From contig NZ_CP041405.1 in assembly GCF_007066085.1 (NCBI RefSeq), positions 496,001-560,000 on the forward strand: a stretch of 64,000 nt of DNA, in the 5' to 3' direction. Positions 7,839 through 17,246 of the stretch are shown here, piece after piece. Each line of letters starts with the position of its first letter. Positions within the stretch are counted from its first letter, which is position 1. The notes beneath the pieces were generated by a model, which had not been told where the DNA came from, did not search any database, and worked only from the letters and a program-made list of their open reading frames with translations. The translations under genes and the position numbers were made by a program. This stretch comes from Paenibacillus thiaminolyticus (GTDB lineage Bacteria; Bacillota; Bacilli; Paenibacillales; Paenibacillaceae).

Positions 7839-10088
7839 ATGACCCAAGAATATATAGAAATCCGCGGTGCCCGGGAAAATAACCTTAAAGATGTATCTTT
7901 GCGCATTCCCAAGCGCAAAATCACCATTTTTACCGGTGTATCCGGTTCCGGCAAATCGTCGATCGTTTTCGATACTATCGCCGCGGAATCGCAGCGTCTG
8001 CTGAATGAAAACTTCAGTATGTTTGTCCGCACCTTTTTGCCGCGTATTCCGCAACCAGATGCAGACGCGATCGAAAATCTTAGCATGGCGGTTATCGTCG
8101 ACCAAAAACGCCTAGGCGGCGGTGCTCACTCGACCATGGGGACGATTACCGATATTTCACCTATACTTCGGCTGTTATACTCACGTGTGGGTCAACCTTA
8201 CGCAGGTGACGCCAATGCATTTTCCTTCAACGACCCTCAAGGCATGTGCCCGGAATGCAACGGCGTTGGCCGCAAGCTCGGAGTGGATTTGGAAAAAGCG
8301 CTGGACAAGTCCAAATCACTTAGGGAAGGAGCCATTTTGCTTCCAGATTACGGTGTTGACAGCTGGGATTGGAATATTTTAACCCAGTCAGGTTTGTATG
8401 ATAACGACAAAAAGCTTGCCGATTATACCGAGCAAGAAATGGCACAGCTTCTGTACGGCAAACCGCACAAGGTTGAAATGCAAGTCGGAGGGAAACCTGT
8501 AAAATTCACCTTAGAGGGAATCATTGAGAAGTTCAGCGGCAAGTACATCAAGCGAGATGTCAAAACGAAATCGGAACGCACCCAGAAAATGGTGAAACCG
8601 TTTATAACTGATGGCCCATGCCACCTTTGCCGCGGCGCTCGGCTTAGCCAAGCGGCTCTTAACTGTAGAATCAACGGAAATAATATTGCCGAACTATCTT
8701 CCATGGAGGTAGGTCGGCTGATTGAGGTTATAAAGGAAATAAAAGATCCGATAGCGGAACCTATGGTTAAAGCCTTAACGGAAAGACTGCAGCACCTGGT
8801 TGATATTGGCCTGGAATATCTCAGCCTCGACCGCGAAACCGACACTTTATCAGGTGGAGAATCACAACGTGTCAAAATGGTCAAACATCTGAGCGGCAGT
8901 CTCGTGGATGCGGTATACATTTTTGATGAGCCGAGCGTTGGCTTGCATCCCCGCGATGTGCATCGGCTCAATGAATTGCTGCAAAAACTGCGCGATAAAG
9001 GCAATACGGTCATTGTCGTCGAACACGACCCCGATGTGATTGAAGTAGCCGATCATATCGTCGATGTCGGTCCTTTTGCCGGCAGCCGCGGCGGCACCAT
9101 TGTTTATGAAGGCAGCTTTTCCGGTCTGCTGCAGGCCGATACGCTGACGGGCAATCATATGAAGCAGTCGATGCCGCTGAAGGACCATTTTCGCCCGGCA
9201 ACGGGCCAACTATCCGTCGTGGGCGCCAATCTGCACAATTTGAACAATGTTAGCGTCGATATTCCAACGGGGGTATTCACCGTAGTGACAGGCGTTGCCG
9301 GCTCCGGCAAAAGCACGTTGATCAACGAGGTGTTTTTGCAACAGCATCCAGATGCGATTGTGATCGACCAGACGGCTATCGGTGTCTCGACCCGTTCGAA
9401 TCCGGCCACGTACACGGGCATCATGGACGACGTGCGCAAGGCCTTTGCATCAGCCAACAAAGTGAAACCCGGTCTGTTCAGCTTTAATTCCAAAGGTGCG
9501 TGCGAGAACTGCCAAGGCCTTGGTGTCGTTTATACCGACTTGGCATTTTTGGAGGGCGTCAGAACACCTTGCGAAGCTTGCGGCGGCAAACGTTTCAAAG
9601 AAGAGGTGCTGGCCTACAAACTGGGCGATAAATCGATCGCCGATGTGCTGGAGATGACCATTGAACAAGCTCTCTCATTCTTTGACATCACAGAAGTTGT
9701 GCGTAAGCTGCAGGCCATGAGTGACGTGGGTCTGGATTATCTGACACTCGGCCAGCCGCTCAGCACACTGTCGGGCGGTGAGTGCCAACGCATCAAGCTG
9801 GCCAGCGAATTGCATAAAAAGGGAAGCATTTACGTCATGGACGAGCCCACGACCGGACTGCACATGTCAGATATCGCCCATCTGCTGGCTATCATGAATC
9901 GTCTGGTAGATGCCGGAAATACAGTTATTGTAATCGAACATAACCTGGATGTCATCAGAAACGCCGATTGGATCATAGATATGGGACCCGAAGGCGGCAG
10001 CAATGGCGGTAAAGTCATATTCGAAGGCACGCCAAAACAGCTTTTAAGCGCAAAACATTCACTGACAAGCAAGTATTTGAGCAGGTGA
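7839..10088 (+). CDS. UvrA-like two-domain ABC protein (UvrA2/DrrC type)
   Basis: 749 residues with two UvrA-type ATPase halves. First half: Walker A GVSGSGKSS (near 34), CPEC..C zinc module, signature LSGGESQRV, Walker B IFDEPSVGLHP. Second half: GVAGSGKST, CENCQGLG and CEACGGKRF, LSGGECQRIKLA, VMDEPTTGLH. Canonical UvrA is about 940 residues. The missing 190 residues fall mainly in the UvrB-binding/insertion region, as in UvrA2 and DrrC-type drug resistance proteins, so a role outside standard excision repair is likely. AAAGGAAG precedes the ATG. Confidence 0.88.
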   Translation: MTQEYIEIRGARENNLKDVSLRIPKRKITIFTGVSGSGKSSIVFDTIAAESQRLLNENFSMFVRTFLPRIPQPDADAIENLSMAVIVDQKRLGGGAHSTMGTITDISPILRLLYSRVGQPYAGDANAFSFNDPQGMCPECNGVGRKLGVDLEKALDKSKSLREGAILLPDYGVDSWDWNILTQSGLYDNDKKLADYTEQEMAQLLYGKPHKVEMQVGGKPVKFTLEGIIEKFSGKYIKRDVKTKSERTQKMVKPFITDGPCHLCRGARLSQAALNCRINGNNIAELSSMEVGRLIEVIKEIKDPIAEPMVKALTERLQHLVDIGLEYLSLDRETDTLSGGESQRVKMVKHLSGSLVDAVYIFDEPSVGLHPRDVHRLNELLQKLRDKGNTVIVVEHDPDVIEVADHIVDVGPFAGSRGGTIVYEGSFSGLLQADTLTGNHMKQSMPLKDHFRPATGQLSVVGANLHNLNNVSVDIPTGVFTVVTGVAGSGKSTLINEVFLQQHPDAIVIDQTAIGVSTRSNPATYTGIMDDVRKAFASANKVKPGLFSFNSKGACENCQGLGVVYTDLAFLEGVRTPCEACGGKRFKEEVLAYKLGDKSIADVLEMTIEQALSFFDITEVVRKLQAMSDVGLDYLTLGQPLSTLSGGECQRIKLASELHKKGSIYVMDEPTTGLHMSDIAHLLAIMNRLVDAGNTVIVIEHNLDVIRNADWIIDMGPEGGSNGGKVIFEGTPKQLLSAKHSLTSKYLSR

Positions 10089-10174
10089 TTGATATCGGCC
10101 TTTGCGGCATTCGTAGGAAGTACGATCGTTCTTGTCTGTCAGCTTGTCCAAAAATTGAAGAGGGGTGTTCCTTG

Positions 10175-10768
10175 ATGACAAAGAGCAGAATGAATCCAAA
10201 GGTTGATGAATATTTAAGTAAAGCTACGAAGTGGAAAGAAGAATATGAGAAATTGAGAGATATCGTTCTTGAATGTGAGCTGACCGAAGAATTTAAGTGG
10301 ATGCATCCTTGTTACACGTTTCAGAAAAAAAATATAGTTTTAATTCATGGATTTAAAGACTATTGTGCGCTTCTGTTTCACAAAGGTGCCTTGTTACAGG
10401 ATGCCCATGGGATTCTAATCCAACAAACGGAGAATGTACAGGCGGCGCGCCAGATCCGGTTCACCAATCTTCAAGAAATCGTTGAAATGGAGACCATCCT
10501 GAAAGCCTATATTCATGAAGCGATTGAAGTTGAAAAAGCCGGTCTGGAAGTGAATTTTAAAAAGAATACAGAATTCATGATTCCTGAAGAATTTCAAAAT
10601 AAACTCGATGAAATCCCTGCCTTGAAAACTGCTTTTGAAGCATTGACGCCGGGACGGCAAAGAGCATACATTCTTTATTTCTCTGAACCCAAGCAAGCCA
10701 AAACTCGAGAGTCAAGGGTTGAAAAATATATGCAGCAAATACTGAATGGAAAGGGATTAAGGGATTAA
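10175..10768 (+). CDS. YdeI/OmdA-type protein (DUF1801-like)
   Basis: About 198 residues resembling YdeI: an N-terminal DUF1801-like fold (EFKWMHPCYTFQKKNIVLIH, CALLFHKGALL) and a C-terminal OmdA-like helical part (GRQRAYILYFSEPKQAKTRE, SRVEKYMQQILNGKG). The ATG at 10175 follows GAGGGG. The open frame could extend back to 10085 inside the previous gene but without a ribosome binding site. Function is unknown; relatives are linked to protection from cationic peptides or stress. Same direction as the UvrA-like gene. Confidence 0.8.
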   Translation: MTKSRMNPKVDEYLSKATKWKEEYEKLRDIVLECELTEEFKWMHPCYTFQKKNIVLIHGFKDYCALLFHKGALLQDAHGILIQQTENVQAARQIRFTNLQEIVEMETILKAYIHEAIEVEKAGLEVNFKKNTEFMIPEEFQNKLDEIPALKTAFEALTPGRQRAYILYFSEPKQAKTRESRVEKYMQQILNGKGLRD

Positions 10769-11294
10769 ATGATTAGTATATTAAAAGAGAAAATAAATTA
10801 ATCAAACATTACATTGAGGGCGTGTGTCCAGACTAACAATGTAATCGATAAGCTCTAGGAACTTAAAACACATCGATAACTTGAGGCGATGTGTTTCTTT
10901 TGTTATCTCGGCAAAGGTAACTTTATAATCTGAAGCCTGGGAAATTACACAGATCACTACGCTTCCAGCAATTGTATCGGATGAACTAAAAGAGCTCCCA
11001 TGGAGCAGCAGATATTCATCCTTTTGCCGCTGAACTGGTATTGTTCGAAAACGCAGCCCATTATAGATGAAGTGTCCCATGTTGTTGCCGATATGTTCCA
11101 GCGCCCTCCGGCTGACGTACACCGGTTGGCGGCAGATTCATTTTGCCTCGGCGGAAGAACGTGTGGTTATGGCTCAGGTCGACTCCCGCGGGCAGCATCG
11201 CGGCAAAGAATTTGTCGATATTCTCGTCACCGTCTTGCAATATAGGGTAGAAGACGATGTGCCCTCGCTTTTTTACAGTTTCCAGCTATAGGTT
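10769..11294. other. Intergenic region without recognisable gene
   Basis: 526 bases. Short open frames exist on both strands (for example minus 10802-11122) but none has a convincing ribosome binding site or a recognisable family. A possible decayed segment is the plus frame ending near 11289. Nothing I can support beyond that. Confidence 0.4.
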
Positions 11295-11328
11295 AAAAAA
11301 GAAGCTGCCGAGAGAAGCCCTCGGCAGC
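11295..11328 (-). terminator. Intrinsic terminator of the collagen-like gene
   Basis: On the minus strand a 9-bp stem GCTGCCGAG/CTCGGCAGC is followed by TTCTTTTTT, 70 bases after the collagen-like stop codon. Confidence 0.85.
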
Positions 11329-11397
11329 CAGTTCATATTGGCGTAACTTATCTGTTGTAAATCAAGCTCATTACGGCGCGGGTACATCAGTTTCGCC

Positions 11398-14300
11398 TTA
11401 GAGCAGCCCTTGAGGTCCCTGAGGTCCTTGGTCGCCCTGAGGCCCTTGAGCGCCAGTTGCCCCTTGTGGTCCCTGATCGCCTTGTGGTCCTTGGTCTCCC
11501 TGAGGCCCTTGAGCCCCAGTTGTTCCTTGTGGTCCCTGATCGCCCTGTGGTCCTTGGTCGCCCTGAGGCCCTTGAGCGCCAGTTGCTCCTTGTGGTCCCT
11601 GATCGCCCTGTGGTCCTTGGTCTCCCTGAGGCCCTTGAGCGCCAGTTACTCCTTGTGGTCCCTGATCGCCCTGTGGTCCTTGGTCTCCCTGAGGCCCTTG
11701 AGCGCCAGTTACTCCTTGTGGTCCCTGATCGCCCTGTGGTCCTTGGTCTCCCTGAGGCCCTTGAGCGCCAGTTGCCCCTTGAGCTCCCTGATCGCCTTGT
11801 GGTCCTTGGTCGCCCTGAGGCCCTTGAGCGCCAGTTGCTCCTTGAGCTCCCTGATCGCCTTGTGGTCCTTGGTCACCCTGAGGCCCTTGAGCGCCAGTTG
11901 CTCCTTGAGCTCCCTGATCGCCTTGTGGTCCTTGGTCACCCTGAGGCCCTTGAGCGCCAGTTGCTCCTTGAGCTCCCTGATCGCCCTGTGGTCCTTGGTC
12001 ACCTTGAGGTCCCTGATCGCCTTGTGGTCCTTGGTCACCCTGAGGCCCTTGGTCGCCAGTTGCTCCTTGTGGTCCCTGATCGCCTTGTGGTCCTTGGTCG
12101 CCTTGAGGCCCTTGAGCGCCAGTTGCTCCTTGAGCTCCCTGATCGCCTTGTGGTCCTTGGTCACCCTGAGGCCCTTGAGCGCCAGTTGCTCCTTGAGCTC
12201 CCTGATCGCCTTGTGGTCCTTGGTCACCCTGAGGCCCTTGAGCGCCAGTTACTCCTTGTGGTCCCTGATCGCCTTGTGGTCCTTGGTCGCCCTGAGGCCC
12301 TTGAGCGCCAGTTGCTCCTTGTGGTCCCTGATCGCCCTGTGGTCCTTGGTCGCCCTGAGGCCCTTGAGCGCCAGTTGCTCCTTGAGCTCCTTGATCGCCC
12401 TGTGGTCCTTGGTCTCCCTGAGGCCCTTGAGCGCCAGTTTCCCCTTGAGCTCCCTGATCGCCTTGTGGTCCTTGGTCACCCTGAGGCCCTTGAGCGCCAG
12501 TTGCTCCTTGAGCTCCCTGATCGCCTTGTGGTCCTTGGTCACCCTGAGGCCCTTGAGCGCCAGTTACTCCTTGTGGTCCCTGATCGCCTTGTGGTCCCTG
12601 ATCGCCTTGAGGTCCCTGATCGCCTTGTGGTCCCTGATCGCCTTGTGGTCCTTGGTCACCCTGAGGCCCTTGGTCGCCAGTTGCTCCTTGTGGTCCCTGA
12701 TCGCCTTGTGGTCCTTGGTCGCCTTGAGGCCCTTGAGCGCCAGTTGCTCCTTGAGCTCCCTGATCGCCTTGTGGTCCTTGGTCACCCTGAGGCCCTTGAG
12801 CGCCAGTTGCTCCTTGAGCTCCCTGATCGCCTTGTGGTCCTTGGTCACCCTGAGGCCCTTGAGCGCCAGTTACTCCTTGTGGTCCCTGATCGCCTTGTGG
12901 TCCTTGGTCGCCCTGAGGCCCTTGAGCGCCAGTTGCTCCTTGTGGTCCCTGATCGCCCTGTGGTCCTTGGTCGCCCTGAGGCCCTTGAGCGCCAGTTGCT
13001 CCTTGAGCTCCTTGATCGCCCTGTGGTCCTTGGTCTCCCTGAGGCCCTTGTTCGCCCTGAGGTCCTTGCGGCCCTTGATCACCTTGCGGTCCTTGTTCGC
13101 CTTGAGGTCCTTGTTCACCCTGAGGTCCTTGGTCTCCCTGAGGCCCTTGGTCGCCTTGAGGTCCTTGTTCACCTTGAGGCCCTTGGTCGCCTTGTGGCCC
13201 TTGTTCACCCTGAGGTCCTTGAGGCCCTTGAGCACCTTGAGGTCCTTGGTCGCCTTGTGGCCCTTGGTCGCCCTGAGGTCCTTGCGGCCCTTGTTCGCCC
13301 TGAGGTCCTTGAGGCCCTTGAGCACCTTGTGTTCCTTGATCACCCTGAGGCCCTTGGTCGCCCTGAGGTCCCTGCGGTCCTTGAGCACCTTGAGGCCCTT
13401 GATCACCCTGAGGCCCTTGGTCGCCCTGAGGCCCTTGTGGCCCTTGGCCGCCTTGAGGTCCTTGAGCGCCTTGAGGTCCTTGGTCGCCTTGAGGTCCTTG
13501 AGCGCCTTGAGGTCCTTGTGCGCCTTGAGGTCCTTGAGTGCCTTGAACACCTTGAGGTCCTTGAGCGCCTTGAGGCCCTTGAACGCCTTGAACGCCTCGA
13601 GGTCCTTGAGCGCCTTGAGGTCCTTGAGTGCCTTGAGGTCCTTGGAAGCCTTGCACGCCGCGCTGTCCTTGAGGTCCTTGCGGTCCTTGAGCGCCTTGAG
13701 CGCCCCGTGGTCCTTGAGTGCCTTGAGGTCCTTGGAAGCCTTGCACGCCGCGCTGTCCTTGAGGTCCTTGCGGTCCTTGAGCGCCTTGAGCGCCCCGAGG
13801 CCCTTGCGTGCCTTGAGGTCCTTGGAAGCCCTGAACGCCGCGCTGTCCTTGAGGTCCTTGCGGTCCTTGAGCGCCTTGAGCGCCCCGAGGCCCTTGCGTG
13901 CCTTGAGGTCCTTGGAAGCCCTGAACGCCGCGCTGTCCTTGAGGTCCTTGCGGTCCTTGAGCGCCTTGAGGCCCTTGCGTGCCTTGAGGTCCTTGGAAGC
14001 CCTGAACGCCGCGCTGTCCTTGAGGTCCTTGCGGTCCTTGAGGTCCTTGAGAGCCTTGAGGCCCTTGAGTGCCCTGAGGTCCTTGGAAGCCTTGAACGCC
14101 GCGCTGTCCTTGAGGCCCTTGAGGCCCTTGAGGCCCTTGAGTGCCTTGAGGTCCTTGGAAGCCCTGAACGCCCTGTCCTTGAGGTCCTTGAGGTCCTTGA
14201 GGTCCTGTCGGCCCAACTGCTCCATCTGTCCGTGCAGCTTCCAAATGAGTATAAACGGGATCGGCTACGACTCTAACCACTCCGGCGTTGGGTACAAGAT

Positions 14301-14637
14301 TTACCCTCAGAGTGTCACCCGGATTGAAATTCATTTGGGCGGTATAGTTTACTGTGAAAGCCAGATCAGGTTGATCTAAATTTCGGATGAATAGAGTTCC
14401 AGAGTTGTTGGGGCCTTCCAGTACGAGTGCGATGAATTCCACTAGAGAGTTCGCCACTAGCAAAAGGCTGACGCTTATCGTATACACGCCACCCTCACTG
14501 GCGACGAAGGTAGAAGTCGCTGGGTTGTACTCGCCGTTCAAATCATAGTCAACGGATTGAAAGGATAAATAGAACGGTCCTGGTGGTGTGATAATTTGAT
14601 CTGCACTCGCGCGAGCTCTAAATGCGGATTCGGCCAA
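11398..14637 (-). CDS. Collagen-like exosporium-type protein with N-terminal globular domain
   Basis: 1079 residues. Residues 1-138 form a beta-rich domain resembling the C1q/TNF-like heads of BclA-type proteins ([36 protein letters not shown]). Residues 139-1079 are about 313 uninterrupted Gly-X-Y triplets, almost all [12 protein letters not shown], ending GLL. The start is TTG at 14637, chosen because GGAGGTGA lies 7 bases upstream and no ATG is available. In BclA the collagen stalk precedes the head; here the order is reversed, and there is no cell-wall anchor or signal peptide. Threonines in GAT/GTQ triplets are candidate O-glycosylation sites for the nearby transferases. Likely a spore-surface filament. 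Confidence 0.88.
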   Translation of the reverse strand: MAESAFRARASADQIITPPGPFYLSFQSVDYDLNGEYNPATSTFVASEGGVYTISVSLLLVANSLVEFIALVLEGPNNSGTLFIRNLDQPDLAFTVNYTAQMNFNPGDTLRVNLVPNAGVVRVVADPVYTHLEAARTDGAVGPTGPQGPQGPQGQGVQGFQGPQGTQGPQGPQGPQGQRGVQGFQGPQGTQGPQGSQGPQGPQGPQGQRGVQGFQGPQGTQGPQGAQGPQGPQGQRGVQGFQGPQGTQGPRGAQGAQGPQGPQGQRGVQGFQGPQGTQGPRGAQGAQGPQGPQGQRGVQGFQGPQGTQGPRGAQGAQGPQGPQGQRGVQGFQGPQGTQGPQGAQGPRGVQGVQGPQGAQGPQGVQGTQGPQGAQGPQGAQGPQGDQGPQGAQGPQGGQGPQGPQGDQGPQGDQGPQGAQGPQGPQGDQGPQGDQGTQGAQGPQGPQGEQGPQGPQGDQGPQGDQGPQGAQGPQGPQGEQGPQGDQGPQGEQGPQGDQGPQGDQGPQGEQGPQGEQGPQGDQGPQGPQGEQGPQGDQGPQGDQGAQGATGAQGPQGDQGPQGDQGPQGATGAQGPQGDQGPQGDQGPQGVTGAQGPQGDQGPQGDQGAQGATGAQGPQGDQGPQGDQGAQGATGAQGPQGDQGPQGDQGPQGATGDQGPQGDQGPQGDQGPQGDQGPQGDQGPQGDQGPQGVTGAQGPQGDQGPQGDQGAQGATGAQGPQGDQGPQGDQGAQGETGAQGPQGDQGPQGDQGAQGATGAQGPQGDQGPQGDQGPQGATGAQGPQGDQGPQGDQGPQGVTGAQGPQGDQGPQGDQGAQGATGAQGPQGDQGPQGDQGAQGATGAQGPQGDQGPQGDQGPQGATGDQGPQGDQGPQGDQGPQGDQGPQGDQGAQGATGAQGPQGDQGPQGDQGAQGATGAQGPQGDQGPQGDQGAQGATGAQGPQGDQGPQGDQGAQGATGAQGPQGDQGPQGDQGPQGVTGAQGPQGDQGPQGDQGPQGVTGAQGPQGDQGPQGDQGPQGATGAQGPQGDQGPQGDQGPQGTTGAQGPQGDQGPQGDQGPQGATGAQGPQGDQGPQGPQGLL
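11401..14223 (-). repeat. Tandem repeats encoding the collagen stalk
   Basis: Two repeat families. From 11401 to about 13050 a 63-bp unit (21 residues, [21 protein letters not shown] register) recurs with third-base and A/P/D changes. From about 13640 to 14160 a longer unit marked by CTTGGAAGCC starts at 13641, 13731, 13821, 13911, 13992, 14082 and 14154, giving spacings of 90, 90, 90, 81, 90 and 72 bases, all multiples of 9. Length changes in units of whole triplets keep the Gly register. The low-complexity sequence also leaves long open antisense frames that are not genes. Confidence 0.9.
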
Positions 14638-15260
14638 CTAGATGTCACCTCCATATACTGATGCGGCTCCACTTCTAAAAAAACTTAAGATAGTGAAGCC
14701 TTTAATATAGTATGTGATCATGCGCTGCGAGACTCGGCTTTTACAGAGGTGGAATCGTATATTTCTAAAATGGCCGTAAAAGCTTCATTTGCCGGGTAAT
14801 CTGTTTTTAACGAGAAAAGTGCGCCGGCACGAAGATAACAAGCGGTCGGTCACAATGTCTGCAAAAGTGCTGTTCCTCCACAGAGACATGGTCATTTCGA
14901 TGAGGGAGCTGATTCCGTTCATTCTGTCAGTTGAGCAAGGGGATGGACGTTGCCTTGAACCGACATTCCGGGTTACAAACCGGAACGATGTGTCGGGAAG
15001 CGACTCGCTATTCCCGACACCAGTACCGAGCTTGTTGGATCTTTCTGCCGCCAGATTGGCCGGATTTTAGTTAAAAATCGGGGGAGATATCAGACTGTTG
15101 AGAAAGTCCAAGGGCTTTTGTGGCACTTCATTTTTTATATGGTGGATCTCGCCTCTCAGTAGAAAAAAATCGATTTAAAACGCTATGGGTCCAAGTTTTG
15201 AGTAGGAAAATGGACAATCTCCACCCCTTCGTAAAAAATTTTCTAACGGCCTGAAAACTC
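14638..15260. other. Intergenic region without recognisable gene
   Basis: It holds the ribosome binding site and presumably the promoter of the minus-strand collagen-like gene. The open frame at 14789-15070 has no ribosome binding site or known family. Near 15096 the string GACTGTTGAGAAAGTCC resembles ends seen around some insertion sequences, but no transposase is present. Confidence 0.35.
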
Positions 15261-15545
15261 CACCATTTCCCTAGACACGTCTATCCGGTAGGCGAATTCC
15301 GCAAAACGGCACGATTTCTCTAGACGCCTATTTGGTAAGCGAAATCCTGCGCTAATACAGCAATTCGATATGGACGACTTGACCAGAAAGGGAATCCTGC
15401 AAAACTACAGGAATTTCACCCGTTTCGCTTCGACTTGAAGCAAAAGGGCCTAAAATGATGTAGATTTGCAGCAATTCCTGGGATGTGGACTCATTGATCC
15501 GAAATTCCTGTAAAATAGCAGCAATTCCCTCCACACGTTCAAGCC
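15261..15545. repeat. Degenerate tandem array of about 50-bp modules
   Basis: Six related modules begin at 15261, 15310, 15358, 15408, 15469 and 15519 (spacings 49, 48, 50, 61, 50). Each starts with a CA(G/C)(C/G)AATTCC-like string and ends with TCCTGCAAAACTACAG-like sequence. Modular repeats of this sort are scattered between genes in Paenibacillus genomes. Minus-strand open frames across them (15352-15747, 15450-16019) are repeat artefacts, not genes. Confidence 0.7.
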
Positions 15546-15548
15546 CCA

Positions 15549-15662
15549 GGAGGCAACGATGCCTCCAGAAGACAATAATGCATCCAGAAGGCGATGATGC
15601 ATCCTGAAGGCAACGATACCTCCTGAAGGCGATGATGCATCCTGAAGGCGATGATGCCCCCA
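15549..15662. repeat. Six 19-bp tandem repeats with hairpin potential
   Basis: Units start at 15549, 15568, 15587, 15606, 15625 and 15644. Consensus is GAAGGCGATGATGCATCCT. The first unit contains a perfect GGAGGC-AACGAT-GCCTCC hairpin and the others are weaker dyads, so RNA across the array would form a row of small stem-loops. No CRISPR spacers exist because the copies are directly adjacent. Confidence 0.85.
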
Positions 15663-15782
15663 GGATCCGACGCGGGCTCTTGGATCCCGTAAAATTAGGC
15701 CTTTGAGAAGTATATGGGATTTTCTCCACCGGGGAAGAAGACGACACGACGGGGAACCAAGACCTCGCCCGCTAACGCGCAA

Positions 15783-15816
15783 AAAAAGCCGTCTCCCAAT
15801 CGGCAGCCGGCTTTTT
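15783..15816. terminator. Bidirectional intrinsic terminator
   Basis: AAAAAGCCG / CGGCTTTTT arms, 30 bases beyond the stop of the minus-strand methyltransferase gene. Confidence 0.8.
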
Positions 15817-15846
15817 GCTTCTAATCGCAAGTGGGGGACAGTCGAT

Positions 15847-16587
15847 TCATGGTGCAGGAACAGTCTGCTTGGTCCCGATATACAGCGTGTCTTTCTCGGA
15901 CAAACCATACAAATTTGCTTCCTCGACACCGTATTTTTCCGCCAAATTAAATAAAACGACATGAAATCCGGCCGCTTCCAATCGGCCAACGAATCCTTTC
16001 CGATTATAAATGCGTACATGATCGTCTTGGCCGAATTGTTCTTGTCTTGCCTGCGGCGAGGTCACCGCCGGGTCCTCTAGAATCTCCCCGAAGTTTAAAG
16101 CGATCGGCACTTGCAGAATGCTCCAGCCGTTCGGTTTCAATACGCGGTAGATTTCTCCCATCGCTTTGTGATCTTCGGTAACATGTTCCAGTACATGGCT
16201 GCAAATAACGGCATCGAATGTTTCGTCAGCGTAAGGCATGGCCGTTAAGTCCACCCGTTCCATTTCCGAATCCTGAGGGATTAAATCGCCGCAAATATAG
16301 GAAATGTTCGGATACCCCTTTAACCAATTTCTTAAATTTTTCTCGGGTGCAATGTGCAGTAATTTTTGCGGCCTTGCGAGCAGATCCGTTTCCCGTTCAA
16401 TATAGAATTTATACAACCTTTCCCTGTCGAAAGAGGAGCACACGGGACACATGGCGGTCTGCTTGTTCCACATTTCATACTGGCACTTGGGAAAATCGTA
16501 AATATCCGGCCACGGGCGAAACCGTACAATCGTATTATTGCAATAAGGACAATAGTAAGGACCTTGGCGTTTGAGATGATCAACCAA
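15847..16587 (-). CDS. Class I SAM-dependent methyltransferase with N-terminal zinc-finger-like motif
   Basis: 246 residues. The N terminus carries CPYC (13-16) and CPVC (47-50) pairs that could hold a zinc ion. The methyltransferase part follows (LHIAPEKNL, then FDAVICSHVLEHV, the motif of Methyltransf_11/23 enzymes). The start is a TTG at 16587 with AAGGAG 9 bases upstream. It is last in a minus-strand cluster after an acetyltransferase and an aminotransferase, so the substrate may be a sugar or a glycan. No target residue can be inferred from the sequence. Confidence 0.82.
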   Translation of the reverse strand: MVDHLKRQGPYYCPYCNNTIVRFRPWPDIYDFPKCQYEMWNKQTAMCPVCSSFDRERLYKFYIERETDLLARPQKLLHIAPEKNLRNWLKGYPNISYICGDLIPQDSEMERVDLTAMPYADETFDAVICSHVLEHVTEDHKAMGEIYRVLKPNGWSILQVPIALNFGEILEDPAVTSPQARQEQFGQDDHVRIYNRKGFVGRLEAAGFHVVLFNLAEKYGVEEANLYGLSEKDTLYIGTKQTVPAP

Positions 16588-16604
16588 ATGATTTTACTCC
16601 TTTC

Positions 16605-17246
16605 CTATTTCTCATCAAGCCGTTTTTTGATGACGGCTGGCACCCCCGCAGCCATAGTAAAGTCAGGGATATCGCCTCTGACAAAGGCTCCGCCGCCAAT
16701 CATAGACCAGGAGCCAATGCGGCATTTCTCCCGTACGGAGGAACCGATGCCGATGTAGGCTCCTTCGCCTACGGTCACATTGCCCGCCAGATTCACACCC
16801 GGGGCGATGGTGACATAATCGCCAATGACCGTATCATGACTGATGTTGGCGCTTCGATTGATGATCACATGGCATCCGATCCGGATATTATCGGTCAGGA
16901 TGGCCCCTTCGCAGATAATGGTGCCTTGCCCCACGATATTTCTCCTCGACACACGGACACGCGGATGGATCAGCGGATCTGCGACGCGGAATCCCGACCG
17001 GATGGTATCGTAAGCGAATCGCTTCTTCAATGCCGGGTCTCCGACCCCGGCACAGACGATCTCGATCTCATGCCGCATCACTTCGATATCGTCAAGCGTT
17101 CCCAATACGGGAACTCCATTCACCAGTTGGCCTTTCATTTCAGGCCGTTCGTCCAGGAGCCCGAGCACACGCACTCCCATCTCTTCGCAAAGCCAGTTGA
17201 CCTCGCGGGCGTGTCCGCCCGATCCCCAGATGACGATCTTTCTCAT
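16605..17246 (-). CDS. NeuD/PglD-type sugar O- or N-acyltransferase
   Basis: 213 residues. N-terminal Rossmann-like segment IVIWGSGGHAREVNW, typical of the NeuD/PglD substrate domain, then a left-handed beta helix of hexapeptide repeats (IGCHVIINRSANISHDTVIG, VTIAPGVNLAGNVTVGEGAY) and a PAVIKKRL tail. The catalytic-type histidine lies in NISHD. Its ATG overlaps the stop of the aminotransferase gene in ATGA, so the two are coupled. Together they could aminate and then acetylate a nucleotide keto-sugar, as PglE/PglD do. Confidence 0.87.
   Translation of the reverse strand: MRKIVIWGSGGHAREVNWLCEEMGVRVLGLLDERPEMKGQLVNGVPVLGTLDDIEVMRHEIEIVCAGVGDPALKKRFAYDTIRSGFRVADPLIHPRVRVSRRNIVGQGTIICEGAILTDNIRIGCHVIINRSANISHDTVIGDYVTIAPGVNLAGNVTVGEGAYIGIGSSVREKCRIGSWSMIGGGAFVRGDIPDFTMAAGVPAVIKKRLDEK

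Noticed and set aside
11410..14379. 989- and 939-residue open frames on the plus strand opposite the collagen-like gene
   Set aside because: They are Leu/Ser/Pro or Leu/Glu low-complexity readings of the Gly-X-Y repeat; stop codons are absent because of repeat composition, and they have no ribosome binding sites.
14789..15070. 93-residue ORF upstream of the collagen-like gene
   Set aside because: No ribosome binding site, no recognisable family, non-coding-like composition.
15090..15120. Insertion sequence end
   Set aside because: Only a short similar string was seen; no matching inverted repeat or transposase nearby.
15549..15662. Possible CRISPR array
   Set aside because: The 19-bp copies are directly adjacent with no spacers and no cas genes are in the window.
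15352..16019. Minus-strand open frames of 131 and 189 residues
   Set aside because: They run through the tandem repeats and into the methyltransferase gene; composition and lack of start signals mark them as artefacts.
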